Origin: Candidatus Enterococcus courvalinii
GTDB taxonomy: Bacteria > Bacillota > Bacilli > Lactobacillales > Enterococcaceae
Length of the DNA stretch: 64,000 nucleotides
Assembly: GCF_017315945.1 (NCBI RefSeq)
Contig: NZ_JAFLWI010000002.1
Span: forward strand, 124,001 to 188,000
Direction: 5' to 3'
Positions 33,706 through 41,338 of the stretch are shown one piece after another (within the stretch, counting starts at the first letter, position 1; the number at the start of each line of letters is the position of its first letter). The position numbers were made by a program, and so were the translations under genes. Under the pieces are notes generated by a model. That model was not told where the DNA came from and made no database searches. It saw only the letters and a program-made list of their open reading frames with translations.

Positions 33706-34834
33706 TACGAGGAATTATGATTATTTGATTGTTGGAGCTGGACCTTTTGGCTCAGTCTTCGCCCATGAAGCTGCCAAACGTGGCAAACGGATCCTGATTC
33801 TTGAAAAACGTGCACATATTGGAGGAAATATGCACACGCATAAAGAACATGGAATCAATGTCCATGATTATGGTGCGCATATTTTTCATACCAATAATCA
33901 AGAAATCTGGAACTATATCAATCAATTCAGTGAGTTTAACGGTTATATCAATCAAGTCGTCGCAAACTATCAAGGGGAATTGTACAATCTCCCTTTTAAC
34001 ATGAATACCTTTTATCAAATATGGGGGGTGAAGACGCCTACTGAAGCAGCCCAAAAAATAGAAGAACAAAAGAAACAAGTCGGAAGTAAAGGTGCACCAC
34101 AGAATCTCGAAGAACAAGCTATCCATTTGATTGGTACAGACATCTATCAGAAATTAATCAAAGGGTATACCGAGAAACAATGGGGACGAGCAGCCACCGA
34201 GCTGCCACCATTTATCATTCGACGGTTGCCCGTTCGTTTTACTTATGACAACAATTATTTTAACCATCGCTATCAAGGAATCCCTGTTGACGGCTACACG
34301 AAGATTTTTGAAAAAATGTTAGCTAGTGAAAAAATTGATATCCAGTTAGATACAGATTTTTTTGCCGATCAAACGGGCTATTTAACTGAATTTCCGCGAA
34401 TTATCTACACGGGAATGATCGATCGCTTTTTTGATTATAAATATGGTGAGTTAGAATACCGTTCCTTACGGTTTGAAACACAAATAGTGGATGTTGATAA
34501 TGTGCAAGGAAACGCTGTGATCAATTATACAGATAGTGAAACACCTTATACGCGGATCATGGAGTGGAAGCATTTTGATCAACAAGGTGAAAGTGGCAAA
34601 TCAGTCCTTACTACAGAATATCCGCAAGCTTGGGATCGCAAAAAAGAGGCGTATTATCCAGTTAATGATGCTCGCAATATGACGTTGTTTAAACGTTATC
34701 GCAAAGCAGCCAATCAATTAGAAAAGGTTATATTTGGTGGCCGCTTGGGAAATTACCAATATTATGATATGGATCAAGTAATCCATGCAGCGTTACAACT
34801 AGTGAAAAAGGAATTTGCTTGTGAAGGTTATTAA
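33695..34834 (+). CDS. glf: UDP-galactopyranose mutase
   Basis: The product is about 379 residues. The N-terminal FAD-binding loop (YDYLIVGAGPFGSVFAHEAA, ILEKRAHIGGN) and conserved segments GAHIFHTNN, YTEKQWG, NYFNHRYQGIPVDGY and IFGGRLGNYQYYDMD match the Glf family over full length. It interconverts UDP-galactopyranose and UDP-galactofuranose in the cytoplasm. GGAG lies 8 nt before ATG 33695, which overlaps the end of the transferase gene. Its presence says the polymer contains galactofuranose. Confidence 0.95.
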   Translation: MKYNTRNYDYLIVGAGPFGSVFAHEAAKRGKRILILEKRAHIGGNMHTHKEHGINVHDYGAHIFHTNNQEIWNYINQFSEFNGYINQVVANYQGELYNLPFNMNTFYQIWGVKTPTEAAQKIEEQKKQVGSKGAPQNLEEQAIHLIGTDIYQKLIKGYTEKQWGRAATELPPFIIRRLPVRFTYDNNYFNHRYQGIPVDGYTKIFEKMLASEKIDIQLDTDFFADQTGYLTEFPRIIYTGMIDRFFDYKYGELEYRSLRFETQIVDVDNVQGNAVINYTDSETPYTRIMEWKHFDQQGESGKSVLTTEYPQAWDRKKEAYYPVNDARNMTLFKRYRKAANQLEKVIFGGRLGNYQYYDMDQVIHAALQLVKKEFACEGY

Positions 34835-36245
34835 AAATTATTTACTGAATAGTTCCTATCAGCTTTTGATGATCCTACTCCCTGTGATCACGATTCCCTA
34901 TATTTCTCGCGTATTAGGTCCGACTGGTGTGGGGTTAAATACTTATACTCATACGATTATTCAATATTTCATCTTAGCTGGTTCTGTTGGAATCGCTACG
35001 TATGGTAATCGTGAGGTAGCATATAACCAAAAAAATAAAGCTGAACTTAGCCAGATTTTTTGTGAAATCATATTGCTGCGGTTTTTAACGATTAGCGGAG
35101 CTGTGGCTGCTTTCTGTGTTTTCTTATTTTTCCAACAGCAAAATGTTCAGCTGTATTTATTTCAGGGAATCGCACTTGTTGCTGCCGCATTTGATATTTC
35201 TTGGTATTTTATGGGAAAGGAAAATTTTAAACGAATCGTTGGCCGAAATTTCTTAGTCTCCCTGACATCGCTATTTTGTGTTTTCTTTTTTGTAAAAACG
35301 CCGGCAGATCTATCAAAATATATCATGATTGTTACTGGAAGCACCTTATTCGGGAATCTTTCGCTGTGGCCGTTTATGAAAAATGAGCTTCAGAGACCGG
35401 CTCGAAAACTAAATATCGGTCGACATTTACGACCAACGTTTATGCTGTTTTTACCGCAAATCGCTATCCAGCTTTATCTGCTGTTGAACAAAAATATGAT
35501 TGGCATATTTGATTCAATCTCAGCAGTTGGCTTTTTCGGTCAGTCAGATTCAATCATCAAACTTACATTGACTTTAGTTACGTCGTTAGGAACGGTGATG
35601 CTGCCTCGTGTCTCAAGCTTGTATGCTAATGGGAATCATCGTGGCGTTTTGACGATTATACGCAACTCCTTTAATGGTATGACTGCATTAGCGGTACCAA
35701 TCATGTTTGGAATCATGGGGATCTCATTGAATTTTGCGCCATTCTTTTTTGGTGAGAAGTTCGCCGAAGTTGGTTTGCTAATGCTGATACAAGCACCAGT
35801 GATCGTTTTTATCGCTTGGTCTAATGTATTTGGTGTCCAATATTTATTACCCTTAAACAAGCTGCGTCCTTACACTTTATCGGTCGTCGCAGGTGCTATT
35901 GTAAATATTATTAGTAATCTACTACTGATTCCGGTTTTTGGCGTTTTTGGAGCAATGATTTCGACATCGATTGCCGAAGGGACCGTGACGGGTTATCAAT
36001 TTTTAATGATTCGCAAGGAACTTGCGGAAGTAGAATTGTTTCGCGGGATTTGGAAGTATTTCCTTGCTGGGTTTTTAATGTTCGTTGTTGTCATTTATTT
36101 GAACCAGCGGATGGCTATGACTTTTTTGAATTTAGTGATTCAAATCATCTTTGGCGGGGGCTGCTACATCGCTCTGAATATCTTATTACGCTCAAAAATG
36201 TGGCTTGACGTCCGCTTATTTTTTAAAGCTAAGACAAGTTCTTGA
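34821..36245 (+). CDS. wzx: Wzx-type polysaccharide flippase
   Basis: The product is about 474 residues with some 12-14 membrane helices. The N-terminus (NYLLNSSYQLLMILLPVITI PYISRVLGPTGVGLNTYTHT) is characteristic of RfbX/Wzx-type flippases in the MATE-like fold. It translocates the undecaprenyl-linked repeat unit before Wzy polymerisation. GTG 34821 follows AAGGAA and overlaps the glf stop. No truncation is seen. Confidence 0.9.
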   Translation: MKVIKNYLLNSSYQLLMILLPVITIPYISRVLGPTGVGLNTYTHTIIQYFILAGSVGIATYGNREVAYNQKNKAELSQIFCEIILLRFLTISGAVAAFCVFLFFQQQNVQLYLFQGIALVAAAFDISWYFMGKENFKRIVGRNFLVSLTSLFCVFFFVKTPADLSKYIMIVTGSTLFGNLSLWPFMKNELQRPARKLNIGRHLRPTFMLFLPQIAIQLYLLLNKNMIGIFDSISAVGFFGQSDSIIKLTLTLVTSLGTVMLPRVSSLYANGNHRGVLTIIRNSFNGMTALAVPIMFGIMGISLNFAPFFFGEKFAEVGLLMLIQAPVIVFIAWSNVFGVQYLLPLNKLRPYTLSVVAGAIVNIISNLLLIPVFGVFGAMISTSIAEGTVTGYQFLMIRKELAEVELFRGIWKYFLAGFLMFVVVIYLNQRMAMTFLNLVIQIIFGGGCYIALNILLRSKMWLDVRLFFKAKTSS

Positions 36246-36353
36246 CAGAAATATCCAGTTTCAAAAAAATCAGGGGAATAAACCGAAAATATCTGTGCTT
36301 ACTCAGTTTGTTTCTGGGGAAGCCATTACTGGAACATTGTTTCCAGAAGAAAG

Positions 36354-36395
36354 AGGACCTGTGACAGGCGTTTGGTCACAGGTCCATTTTTTATA
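36354..36395 (+). terminator. Strong intrinsic terminator after wzx
   Basis: GGACCTGTGAC and GTCACAGGTCC form a perfect 11-bp stem followed by ATTTTTTAT. Around it, 36246-36353 holds no supported gene. Confidence 0.9.
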
Positions 36396-36414
36396 GAAAA
36401 TGTAGCGTAATCAG

Positions 36415-36526
36415 GAGAAGGGCAGCTAGAGGATGAGTATCAAGACCTGCGCGGTTTAACAATTGATTATGATCTGCCAAAACGCACAAAAGCTGCGCTG
36501 AAAAGAAAAAAAGGCAAGCATGGCTG
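36415..36526 (+). pseudogene. C-terminal coding remnant overlapping a promoter
   Basis: A frame reads EGQLEDEYQDLRGLTIDYDL then PKRTKAALKRKKGKHG and ends in TGA at about 36524-36526, with no start codon or ribosome binding site. It looks like the basic tail of a lost protein. The phased promoter of the next gene lies within it. Confidence 0.3.
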
Positions 36527-36535
36527 ACGTATACT
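36473..36535 (+). promoter_or_regulatory. LytTR-type phased promoter, site 4 (UDP-sugar dehydrogenase)
   Basis: TCTGCCAAA at 36473, GCTGAAA at 36497 and TATACT at 36530-36535 keep the common spacing although the first box has two changes. GTATAT recurs 11 bp after GTATAC. Confidence 0.75.
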
Positions 36536-36599
36536 TCCGGTATATCTTAAAAGTATTTGTTGTCTCTTGGACAATCAAAGAAATAGAAAGGAATGTTAT

Positions 36600-37769
36600 A
36601 TGAAAATTTCAGTTGTCGGACTAGGCTACGTTGGTCTATCCAATGCGTTACTTCTTAGTCAAAAAGAACAGGTTTTAGCTTATGACATCATAGAGACAAA
36701 AGTCCAACAATTGCAGCAGGGGCGATCACCTATCAAAGATCAGGAAATCCAGCAATTTTTGGGCAATAAAAACCAGTTGAACCTTGGCTTTACTACGGAC
36801 TTTAAAACGGCTGTCGCTTTTGCCGAGTGCCTGCTGATTGCGACACCGACTGATTACGATGAGCAAAAAAATTCATTTGATACGACTACAGTTGAAGAAG
36901 TGATCGAACAAGCATTAGCATTGCGACCCGAACTTTTGATTATCATCAAATCGACCGTGCCAGTTGGTTTTACCTTGGAGATGAAGCATAAATTCGCGAC
37001 AGAGAACATTCTTTTTTCACCAGAATTTTTAAGAGAAGGAAAAGCACTCTACGACAATCTTTATCCTACACGGATCGTTATTGGCGAACGTTCTAAACGA
37101 GGAAAGCAACTTGGAGAAATGTTCTTACGAGGAACAGCGACACAGTCCGCTGAAATACTGTTGACCGATCCGACAGAAGCAGAAGCAATCAAATTATTTT
37201 CTAACAGTTTTTTAGCCTTAAGGATTGCGTACATCAACGAATTAGATACCTACGCTGAACTTCGCAACTTAGATTCGAAGCAGATCATTGAAGGAATCGG
37301 TTTGGATCCGAGGATTGGCACCCATTATAACAATCCCTCCTTTGGTTATGGCGGCTATTGTCTGCCCAAAGACACTAAGCAATTACGAGCGAATTACACG
37401 GATATTCCTAGTGATTTGGTGCATGCCATCGTGGAAGCAAATGCAACCAGAAAAGCTTTTATCGCTAAGCAAGTTCTAGCTCGAAAACCAGAAACAGTCG
37501 GGATCTATCGATTAACGATGAAAAGTGGCTCCGATAATTTCCGTTACTCATCGATTCAAGGAGTGATGGAGCATCTGAAAGCAGTGAATGTTGACATGGT
37601 CATTTATGAGCCTAGTAGCCAAGCAGCAGAATTTGCAGGTGTAAGGATTGTCAACGATCTCGCGAACTTCAAAAAAATCAGTGATCTGATTCTCGCCAAC
37701 CGATTGGATCAGGAATTGTCTGATGTTGGAGCTAAGGTCTATAGCCGCGACCTATTCGGCAATGATTAA
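36600..37769 (+). CDS. ugd: UDP-glucose/UDP-sugar 6-dehydrogenase
   Basis: The product is about 389 residues. It has the NAD Rossmann start MKISVVGLGYVGLSNALLLS, IIKSTVPVG, FSPEFLREGKALYDNLYPTR and the catalytic cysteine in FGYGGYCLPKDTKQL (Cys254). Length and motifs match the UDP-glucose dehydrogenase family, which oxidises UDP-glucose to UDP-glucuronate. AAGGAATG precedes ATG 36600. It implies a uronic acid in the polymer; UDP-ManNAc or UDP-GalNAc dehydrogenase specificity cannot be excluded. Confidence 0.9.
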   Translation: MKISVVGLGYVGLSNALLLSQKEQVLAYDIIETKVQQLQQGRSPIKDQEIQQFLGNKNQLNLGFTTDFKTAVAFAECLLIATPTDYDEQKNSFDTTTVEEVIEQALALRPELLIIIKSTVPVGFTLEMKHKFATENILFSPEFLREGKALYDNLYPTRIVIGERSKRGKQLGEMFLRGTATQSAEILLTDPTEAEAIKLFSNSFLALRIAYINELDTYAELRNLDSKQIIEGIGLDPRIGTHYNNPSFGYGGYCLPKDTKQLRANYTDIPSDLVHAIVEANATRKAFIAKQVLARKPETVGIYRLTMKSGSDNFRYSSIQGVMEHLKAVNVDMVIYEPSSQAAEFAGVRIVNDLANFKKISDLILANRLDQELSDVGAKVYSRDLFGND

Positions 37770-37781
37770 GAGTGAAGTTGA

Positions 37782-37844
37782 TTTGCTAAATCGGACGATA
37801 AGAACGCTGAAATAAAAAAAAGAATGGAAGAAAGAACGTATACT
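37782..37844 (+). promoter_or_regulatory. LytTR-type phased promoter, site 5 (lipoprotein)
   Basis: TTTGCTAAATCG at 37782, GCTGAAAT at 37806 and TATACT at 37839-37844. GTATGT follows 11 bp after GTATAC. This is the cleanest match to the consensus. Confidence 0.8.
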
Positions 37845-37879
37845 TTCGGTATGTGTTAGACAAGCAAAGGAGAATTTAC

Positions 37880-38332
37880 ATGAAAAAAATAATTTATCTA
37901 ATTGGTTCACTGATGATGTTAGTCAGTCTGCTAGTCGCTTGCGGAACAAATGAATCAACTAAAAACGATTCTTCCATCAAAGAAAAAAAACAAACTTCCG
38001 TTGCCGAGGGAATTCGTTTTACCATTTCGCAACCTAAAAAAGAAAAGAAACAAGAGCTAGGCAAAGAAAAGATCTTATACACCTTCCAAGTCAAAGGAGA
38101 AAATGTCTCTTCTAATTCTAAAGGATTAGGATCAATCGATTTCGTACTAGAAACTACGGATAGAAAAGAAGTGGATATCGACCCTACAATGGCAACTTTT
38201 GGTGATGAGCTTAAACCAACCAAAAGCCTATCAGGACCAGTTACATTTTCATTGAACAAAACAGAAAAACCTAAGAAGCTGATCTATAAATTAGGCGACA
38301 AGAAAACAGCGGAATGGGACGTAAAAGAATAG
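37880..38332 (+). CDS. Small lipoprotein with an Ig-like domain
   Basis: The product is about 150 residues. The signal peptide ends in a lipobox (VSLLVAC, lipidated Cys21), then a lysine-rich linker and a beta-rich domain of about 110 residues ending KTAEWDVKE. The domain looks like a DUF4352/DUF5067-type immunoglobulin-like fold, though the match is loose. AAAGGAG precedes ATG 37880. It carries the shared promoter in the middle of the polysaccharide locus, so it may act at the membrane in assembly or retention of the polymer. Confidence 0.8.
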   Translation: MKKIIYLIGSLMMLVSLLVACGTNESTKNDSSIKEKKQTSVAEGIRFTISQPKKEKKQELGKEKILYTFQVKGENVSSNSKGLGSIDFVLETTDRKEVDIDPTMATFGDELKPTKSLSGPVTFSLNKTEKPKKLIYKLGDKKTAEWDVKE

Positions 38333-38415
38333 CGTTAATTTTACTAGCCATTCATGCAGCTGGTTATTATTACTCAATTGGATGTTTGTAAGTTTAAAAA
38401 AATGGAGAGAAATCT

Positions 38416-39063
38416 ATGGAAAAAAATATTATTCTCAGTACGAACAAATTTGAGAAAAAACTACATGATACCATCTGGCGGGTCTTAGATATTATAGGTG
38501 CAATATCGGCTATTTCCATTTCGCTACCACTACTGGTTGTTGTAGCACTTTGTATCAAAATAGAAGATTTCAACGCCCCAGTCATTTTTAAACAAAAACG
38601 AGTAGGGAAGAATGGCAAATATTTCAATATGTACAAATTCCGATCTATGACAGTCGATGCGGAACATTTATTAGCGGAGTTGAAAGAACAAAATGAGATG
38701 CAGGGACTGATGTTCAAAATGAAAGAAGATCCTCGGATCACCAGAGTCGGTAAGTGGATTCGTAAAACCAGCGTTGATGAATTTCCTCAATTTATTAATA
38801 TTTTAAAAGGGGAAATGTCCTTTGTTGGACCGCGCCCTCCATTGTTGAATGAGTACGCAGAATATAATGCTTATCACAAACAACGGTTAGAAGTCACACC
38901 TGGTTGCACAGGCTTATGGCAGATCAGCGGAAGAAATCAGTTGACTTTTGAACAGATGGTGGCCTTGGATCTGGAATACATAAGAAAAAGAAGCATCTTT
39001 TTCAATATCAAGATAATTTTACTGACCTTTAGAGAATTATCGAATAAAGGCGGTGGTATGTAG
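38416..39063 (+). CDS. Initiating sugar-phosphate transferase (undecaprenyl-phosphate)
   Basis: The product is 215 residues. One N-terminal membrane helix (DIIGAISAISISLPLLVVVA LCI) is followed by the bacterial sugar transferase catalytic domain: RVGKNGKYFNMYKFRSM, DPRITRVGKWIRKTSVDEFP, VGPRPPL and TPGCTGLWQISGRNQLTFEQ. It lacks the extra N-terminal helices of long WbaP/CpsE enzymes and resembles the short PglC-like form. It starts the repeat unit on undecaprenyl phosphate. ATG 38416 follows GGAGAG. No phased promoter lies directly upstream, so it probably reads through from the lipoprotein unit. Confidence 0.92.
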   Translation: MEKNIILSTNKFEKKLHDTIWRVLDIIGAISAISISLPLLVVVALCIKIEDFNAPVIFKQKRVGKNGKYFNMYKFRSMTVDAEHLLAELKEQNEMQGLMFKMKEDPRITRVGKWIRKTSVDEFPQFINILKGEMSFVGPRPPLLNEYAEYNAYHKQRLEVTPGCTGLWQISGRNQLTFEQMVALDLEYIRKRSIFFNIKIILLTFRELSNKGGGM

Positions 39064-39125
39064 TGGTTCATTCTATTAAGAAAATCTGCCACATATGCTA
39101 GACGTCAAAGAGAGTGGAGATTTGA

Positions 39126-39728
39126 ATGGATTCTTTAAGTAAAAAAGCCTATCAACAGTTCTTACAAGATTTGGGGGAGAAGAAGTTTCCTGAGGAATAT
39201 CATATCGTTGATGCGGAATTAGCCAAGCGCTATGGCATGAGTCGTACGCCAATCCGTAGCGCGATTCAACAATTAGAGAGCGAGGGGATCTTAAAGCGCT
39301 ATGGAAAATCTCTGATTCTGCAGAACTTGCAGCTTAGCAAAAATCGCTTTAAGCAATTTTTGCTGTTACGACGGGAATACTACTTGATTTTGGGCAAGTA
39401 TCTTGATCCAATCAAGTTTAAATTACAAGAACCTCTAATTGAATCAGCTCTCACGGCTATGGAAAGGGATGAATTTGGTGCATTTCCGTTCAAGCAATTA
39501 TTAGCGATTGATCAGCTCTTTTTTTCTGGAATGAAGGACAGCTTGCGAGCGAACGATCTGTTAGATTCATTAGAAAAATATGAACACTGCGATATCCCAG
39601 TAGGCTACTTTCCGCTATTGAAAGAAGAACTGTTCCATTTAAACGTCATTTTTGATTTGTTGAAAGCAAACCAAGCAGAGCAACTGGAAAACTATCTTAT
39701 TTCAGTAATTGAAACAATTGATAAGTGA
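39126..39728 (+). CDS. GntR/FadR-family transcriptional regulator
   Basis: The product is 200 residues. The N-terminal winged helix-turn-helix (YHIVDAELAKRYGMSRTPIR SAIQQLESEGILKRYG) is typical of GntR proteins. The C-terminal 130 residues form an all-helical FCD-like effector domain, somewhat short. Its place inside the polysaccharide locus, between the initiating transferase and Wzz, is unusual and suggests a second layer of control by a sugar or metabolite. A GGAGATTTGA site precedes the ATG. Confidence 0.82.
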   Translation: MDSLSKKAYQQFLQDLGEKKFPEEYHIVDAELAKRYGMSRTPIRSAIQQLESEGILKRYGKSLILQNLQLSKNRFKQFLLLRREYYLILGKYLDPIKFKLQEPLIESALTAMERDEFGAFPFKQLLAIDQLFFSGMKDSLRANDLLDSLEKYEHCDIPVGYFPLLKEELFHLNVIFDLLKANQAEQLENYLISVIETIDK

Positions 39729-39729
39729 G

Positions 39730-39756
39730 ACAGAAAAAATTCTGTTCTACTTTTTT
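39730..39756 (+). terminator. Weak terminator after the GntR gene
   Basis: ACAGAA/TTCTGT forms a short hairpin followed by TCTACTTTTTT; its T-run overlaps the first box of the next promoter. Confidence 0.5.
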
Positions 39757-39816
39757 GCTAAATCGCAAAAAATGACTGCTGAAATGGACGAAAAATCAAG
39801 GGAGAATTTGTATACT
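39754..39816 (+). promoter_or_regulatory. LytTR-type phased promoter, site 6 (Wzz/kinase unit)
   Basis: TTTGCTAAATCG at 39754, GCTGAAAT at 39778 and TATACT at 39811-39816, with GTATAC repeated 11 bp further on. The spacing is identical to the other five sites. Confidence 0.8.
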
Positions 39817-39853
39817 CTCTGTATACAATGTAAATGAACTAAGGAGCGAAATG

Positions 39854-40522
39854 ATGGAATACGATTTTCAAAAGATAGGATTAAAATTGTTAAGCTACAA
39901 ATGGTTGATACTGTTTTTTAGTGTGGCCGGTCTGGTGATTTCGTTGATGGTGTCGACCTTTTTTATAAAGCCTCAATATCAAATGGCTTCGCAAGTATTG
40001 GTGATCCCTAACAATCAGAAGCAAGAAACGGTGACTCAAATGATCAATACTTATAATGCATTGATCAAAAGTCCCAGAGTGTTAAATGAAGTCAACACAA
40101 ACTTAGATGGGCGTTATACCTTGAATGAGCTGAAAAACCAAATTACCCCAATGACAGAAGAAAATTCGCAAATCATCAATATCGTAGTTACGGGCGCGAC
40201 TGCTCGGGAGGCCGCAGAGATCGCCAATCAAGTGGCAGATCAATTTATCAAGACAGCCGCTGAAATCATGTCGACCAGTCAGTTAAAGTTACTGGATAAA
40301 GCGATCTTGGATTCCAGTACAGCACCGATTTCTCCTAAAAAAATCAATTTTGCTATGATGGAATTGATTGGCGGTTTGGCTTTCAGCTTAGTGATTATTG
40401 CTCTACATTTATCTTTATCGACAAAGATTAAATCAGAGAATGATTTTTCCAATCTCAAAGTTCCCATCTTAGGGACAATTGGTGCTATTGATGATTATGA
40501 ACCTGGAAGTGAAGGAGCGTAA
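39854..40522 (+). CDS. Wzz/CpsC-type chain-length regulator
   Basis: The product is about 222 residues with two membrane helices (residues about 20-40 and 172-192) flanking an extracytoplasmic domain (YQMASQVLVIPNNQKQETVT and on). The second helix is preceded by SSTAPISPKKIN, the proline-rich Wzz motif. It controls polymer length and activates the partner kinase encoded next. AAGGAG lies 7 nt before ATG 39854, a better distance than ATG 39851. Confidence 0.9.
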   Translation: MEYDFQKIGLKLLSYKWLILFFSVAGLVISLMVSTFFIKPQYQMASQVLVIPNNQKQETVTQMINTYNALIKSPRVLNEVNTNLDGRYTLNELKNQITPMTEENSQIINIVVTGATAREAAEIANQVADQFIKTAAEIMSTSQLKLLDKAILDSSTAPISPKKINFAMMELIGGLAFSLVIIALHLSLSTKIKSENDFSNLKVPILGTIGAIDDYEPGSEGA

Positions 40523-40525
40523 GGA

Positions 40526-41182
40526 ATGAAGAAAAATATGAAAAAAAATCTTTCCCAGAAAAATGTAGCGCTTCGTGACCCGTCTTCTGTACAAGCCGAA
40601 TATTTTCGGACAGTAAAAAACAATCTCGACCTGTTGCATATTGGTCGTCCAATTCGCAGTTTAGTCATCACTTCACCAACGCAAAATAATGGAAAAACTT
40701 TGATCTCCAGCAATTTAGCAGCAACTTATGCCCAATATAACAAAAAGACGTTGCTGATTGATTTAGATTTGCGTAAGCCGTCAATGGGCGATGCTTTTCC
40801 AGAGTCGAAACAATCTTTGGGACTATCGGGCTTGCTAGATGCTAATTGTGAAGATACTTTAAAAAAAATGGTGGTTTCAATCAACAATGATTTTTCTGTC
40901 TTACCAGTAGGTCGACACTTTTCTTTGCCTCATGTGACTATTAATTCTGAGGAACTCAGACAAGTCATTCGGCAGGCAAAGGAACAGTTTGAGATGGTAA
41001 TCATTGATGCCCCTCCGATTTTATCGGTAACCGACGCATTGATCTTAGGCGAACAAGCAGATGGTTGTCTAATGGTCGTAAAAAATAACTACACTAAAAA
41101 GCAAGAACTACAAAAGGGGAACGAACTGCTATCAGTATTGAAAGACAAGTATCTCGGCATCATTTATAATGCCCCCAGATAA
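40526..41182 (+). CDS. CpsD/CapB-type autokinase homologue without tyrosine tail
   Basis: The product is 218 residues. BY-kinase motifs are complete: Walker A TSPTQNNGKTLISSNLA, Walker A' LLIDLDLRKPSMGDAF and Walker B MVIIDAPPILSVTDAL. It ends LGIIYNAPR, right after the kinase fold, so the C-terminal tyrosine cluster on which these enzymes autophosphorylate is missing or reduced to one tyrosine. It may phosphorylate other targets or act only as an ATPase partner of the upstream Wzz protein. It follows that gene by 3 nt. Confidence 0.88.
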   Translation: MKKNMKKNLSQKNVALRDPSSVQAEYFRTVKNNLDLLHIGRPIRSLVITSPTQNNGKTLISSNLAATYAQYNKKTLLIDLDLRKPSMGDAFPESKQSLGLSGLLDANCEDTLKKMVVSINNDFSVLPVGRHFSLPHVTINSEELRQVIRQAKEQFEMVIIDAPPILSVTDALILGEQADGCLMVVKNNYTKKQELQKGNELLSVLKDKYLGIIYNAPR

Positions 41183-41217
41183 AAAAGCAGGTAACTACTA
41201 TTAGGGTGGATCAAAGG

Positions 41218-41268
41218 ATAGTGTCTTTTCTTGGAACTTACGGTTGCTGAGGCAGACACTATTTTTAA
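41218..41268 (+). terminator. Terminator after the kinase gene
   Basis: ATAGTGTCT and AGACACTAT form a 9-bp stem with a long, partly paired loop, followed by TTTTTAA. Confidence 0.65.
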
Positions 41269-41300
41269 GCGTCCAGTTAGGCTGAAACTAGCAGTTTTTG

Positions 41301-41306
41301 TATAAT
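41301..41306 (+). promoter_or_regulatory. Probable -10 box of the sensor-regulator operon
   Basis: A perfect TATAAT lies 35 nt before the kinase start, with no good -35 hexamer (TTAGGC at 41277-41282 is the nearest). The phased LytTR boxes seen elsewhere are absent, so autoregulation by the same layout is not evident. Confidence 0.5.
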
Positions 41307-41338
41307 AGATAGTAGTTAGTGTCTGGAGGAGAAGCAAC

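Noticed and set aside
41281-41306. GCTGAAA followed by TATAAT before the sensor kinase, considered as a seventh phased promoter
   Set aside because: There is no partner box 21 bp upstream and the distance to the -10 (20 bp) differs from the 33 bp of the six sites.
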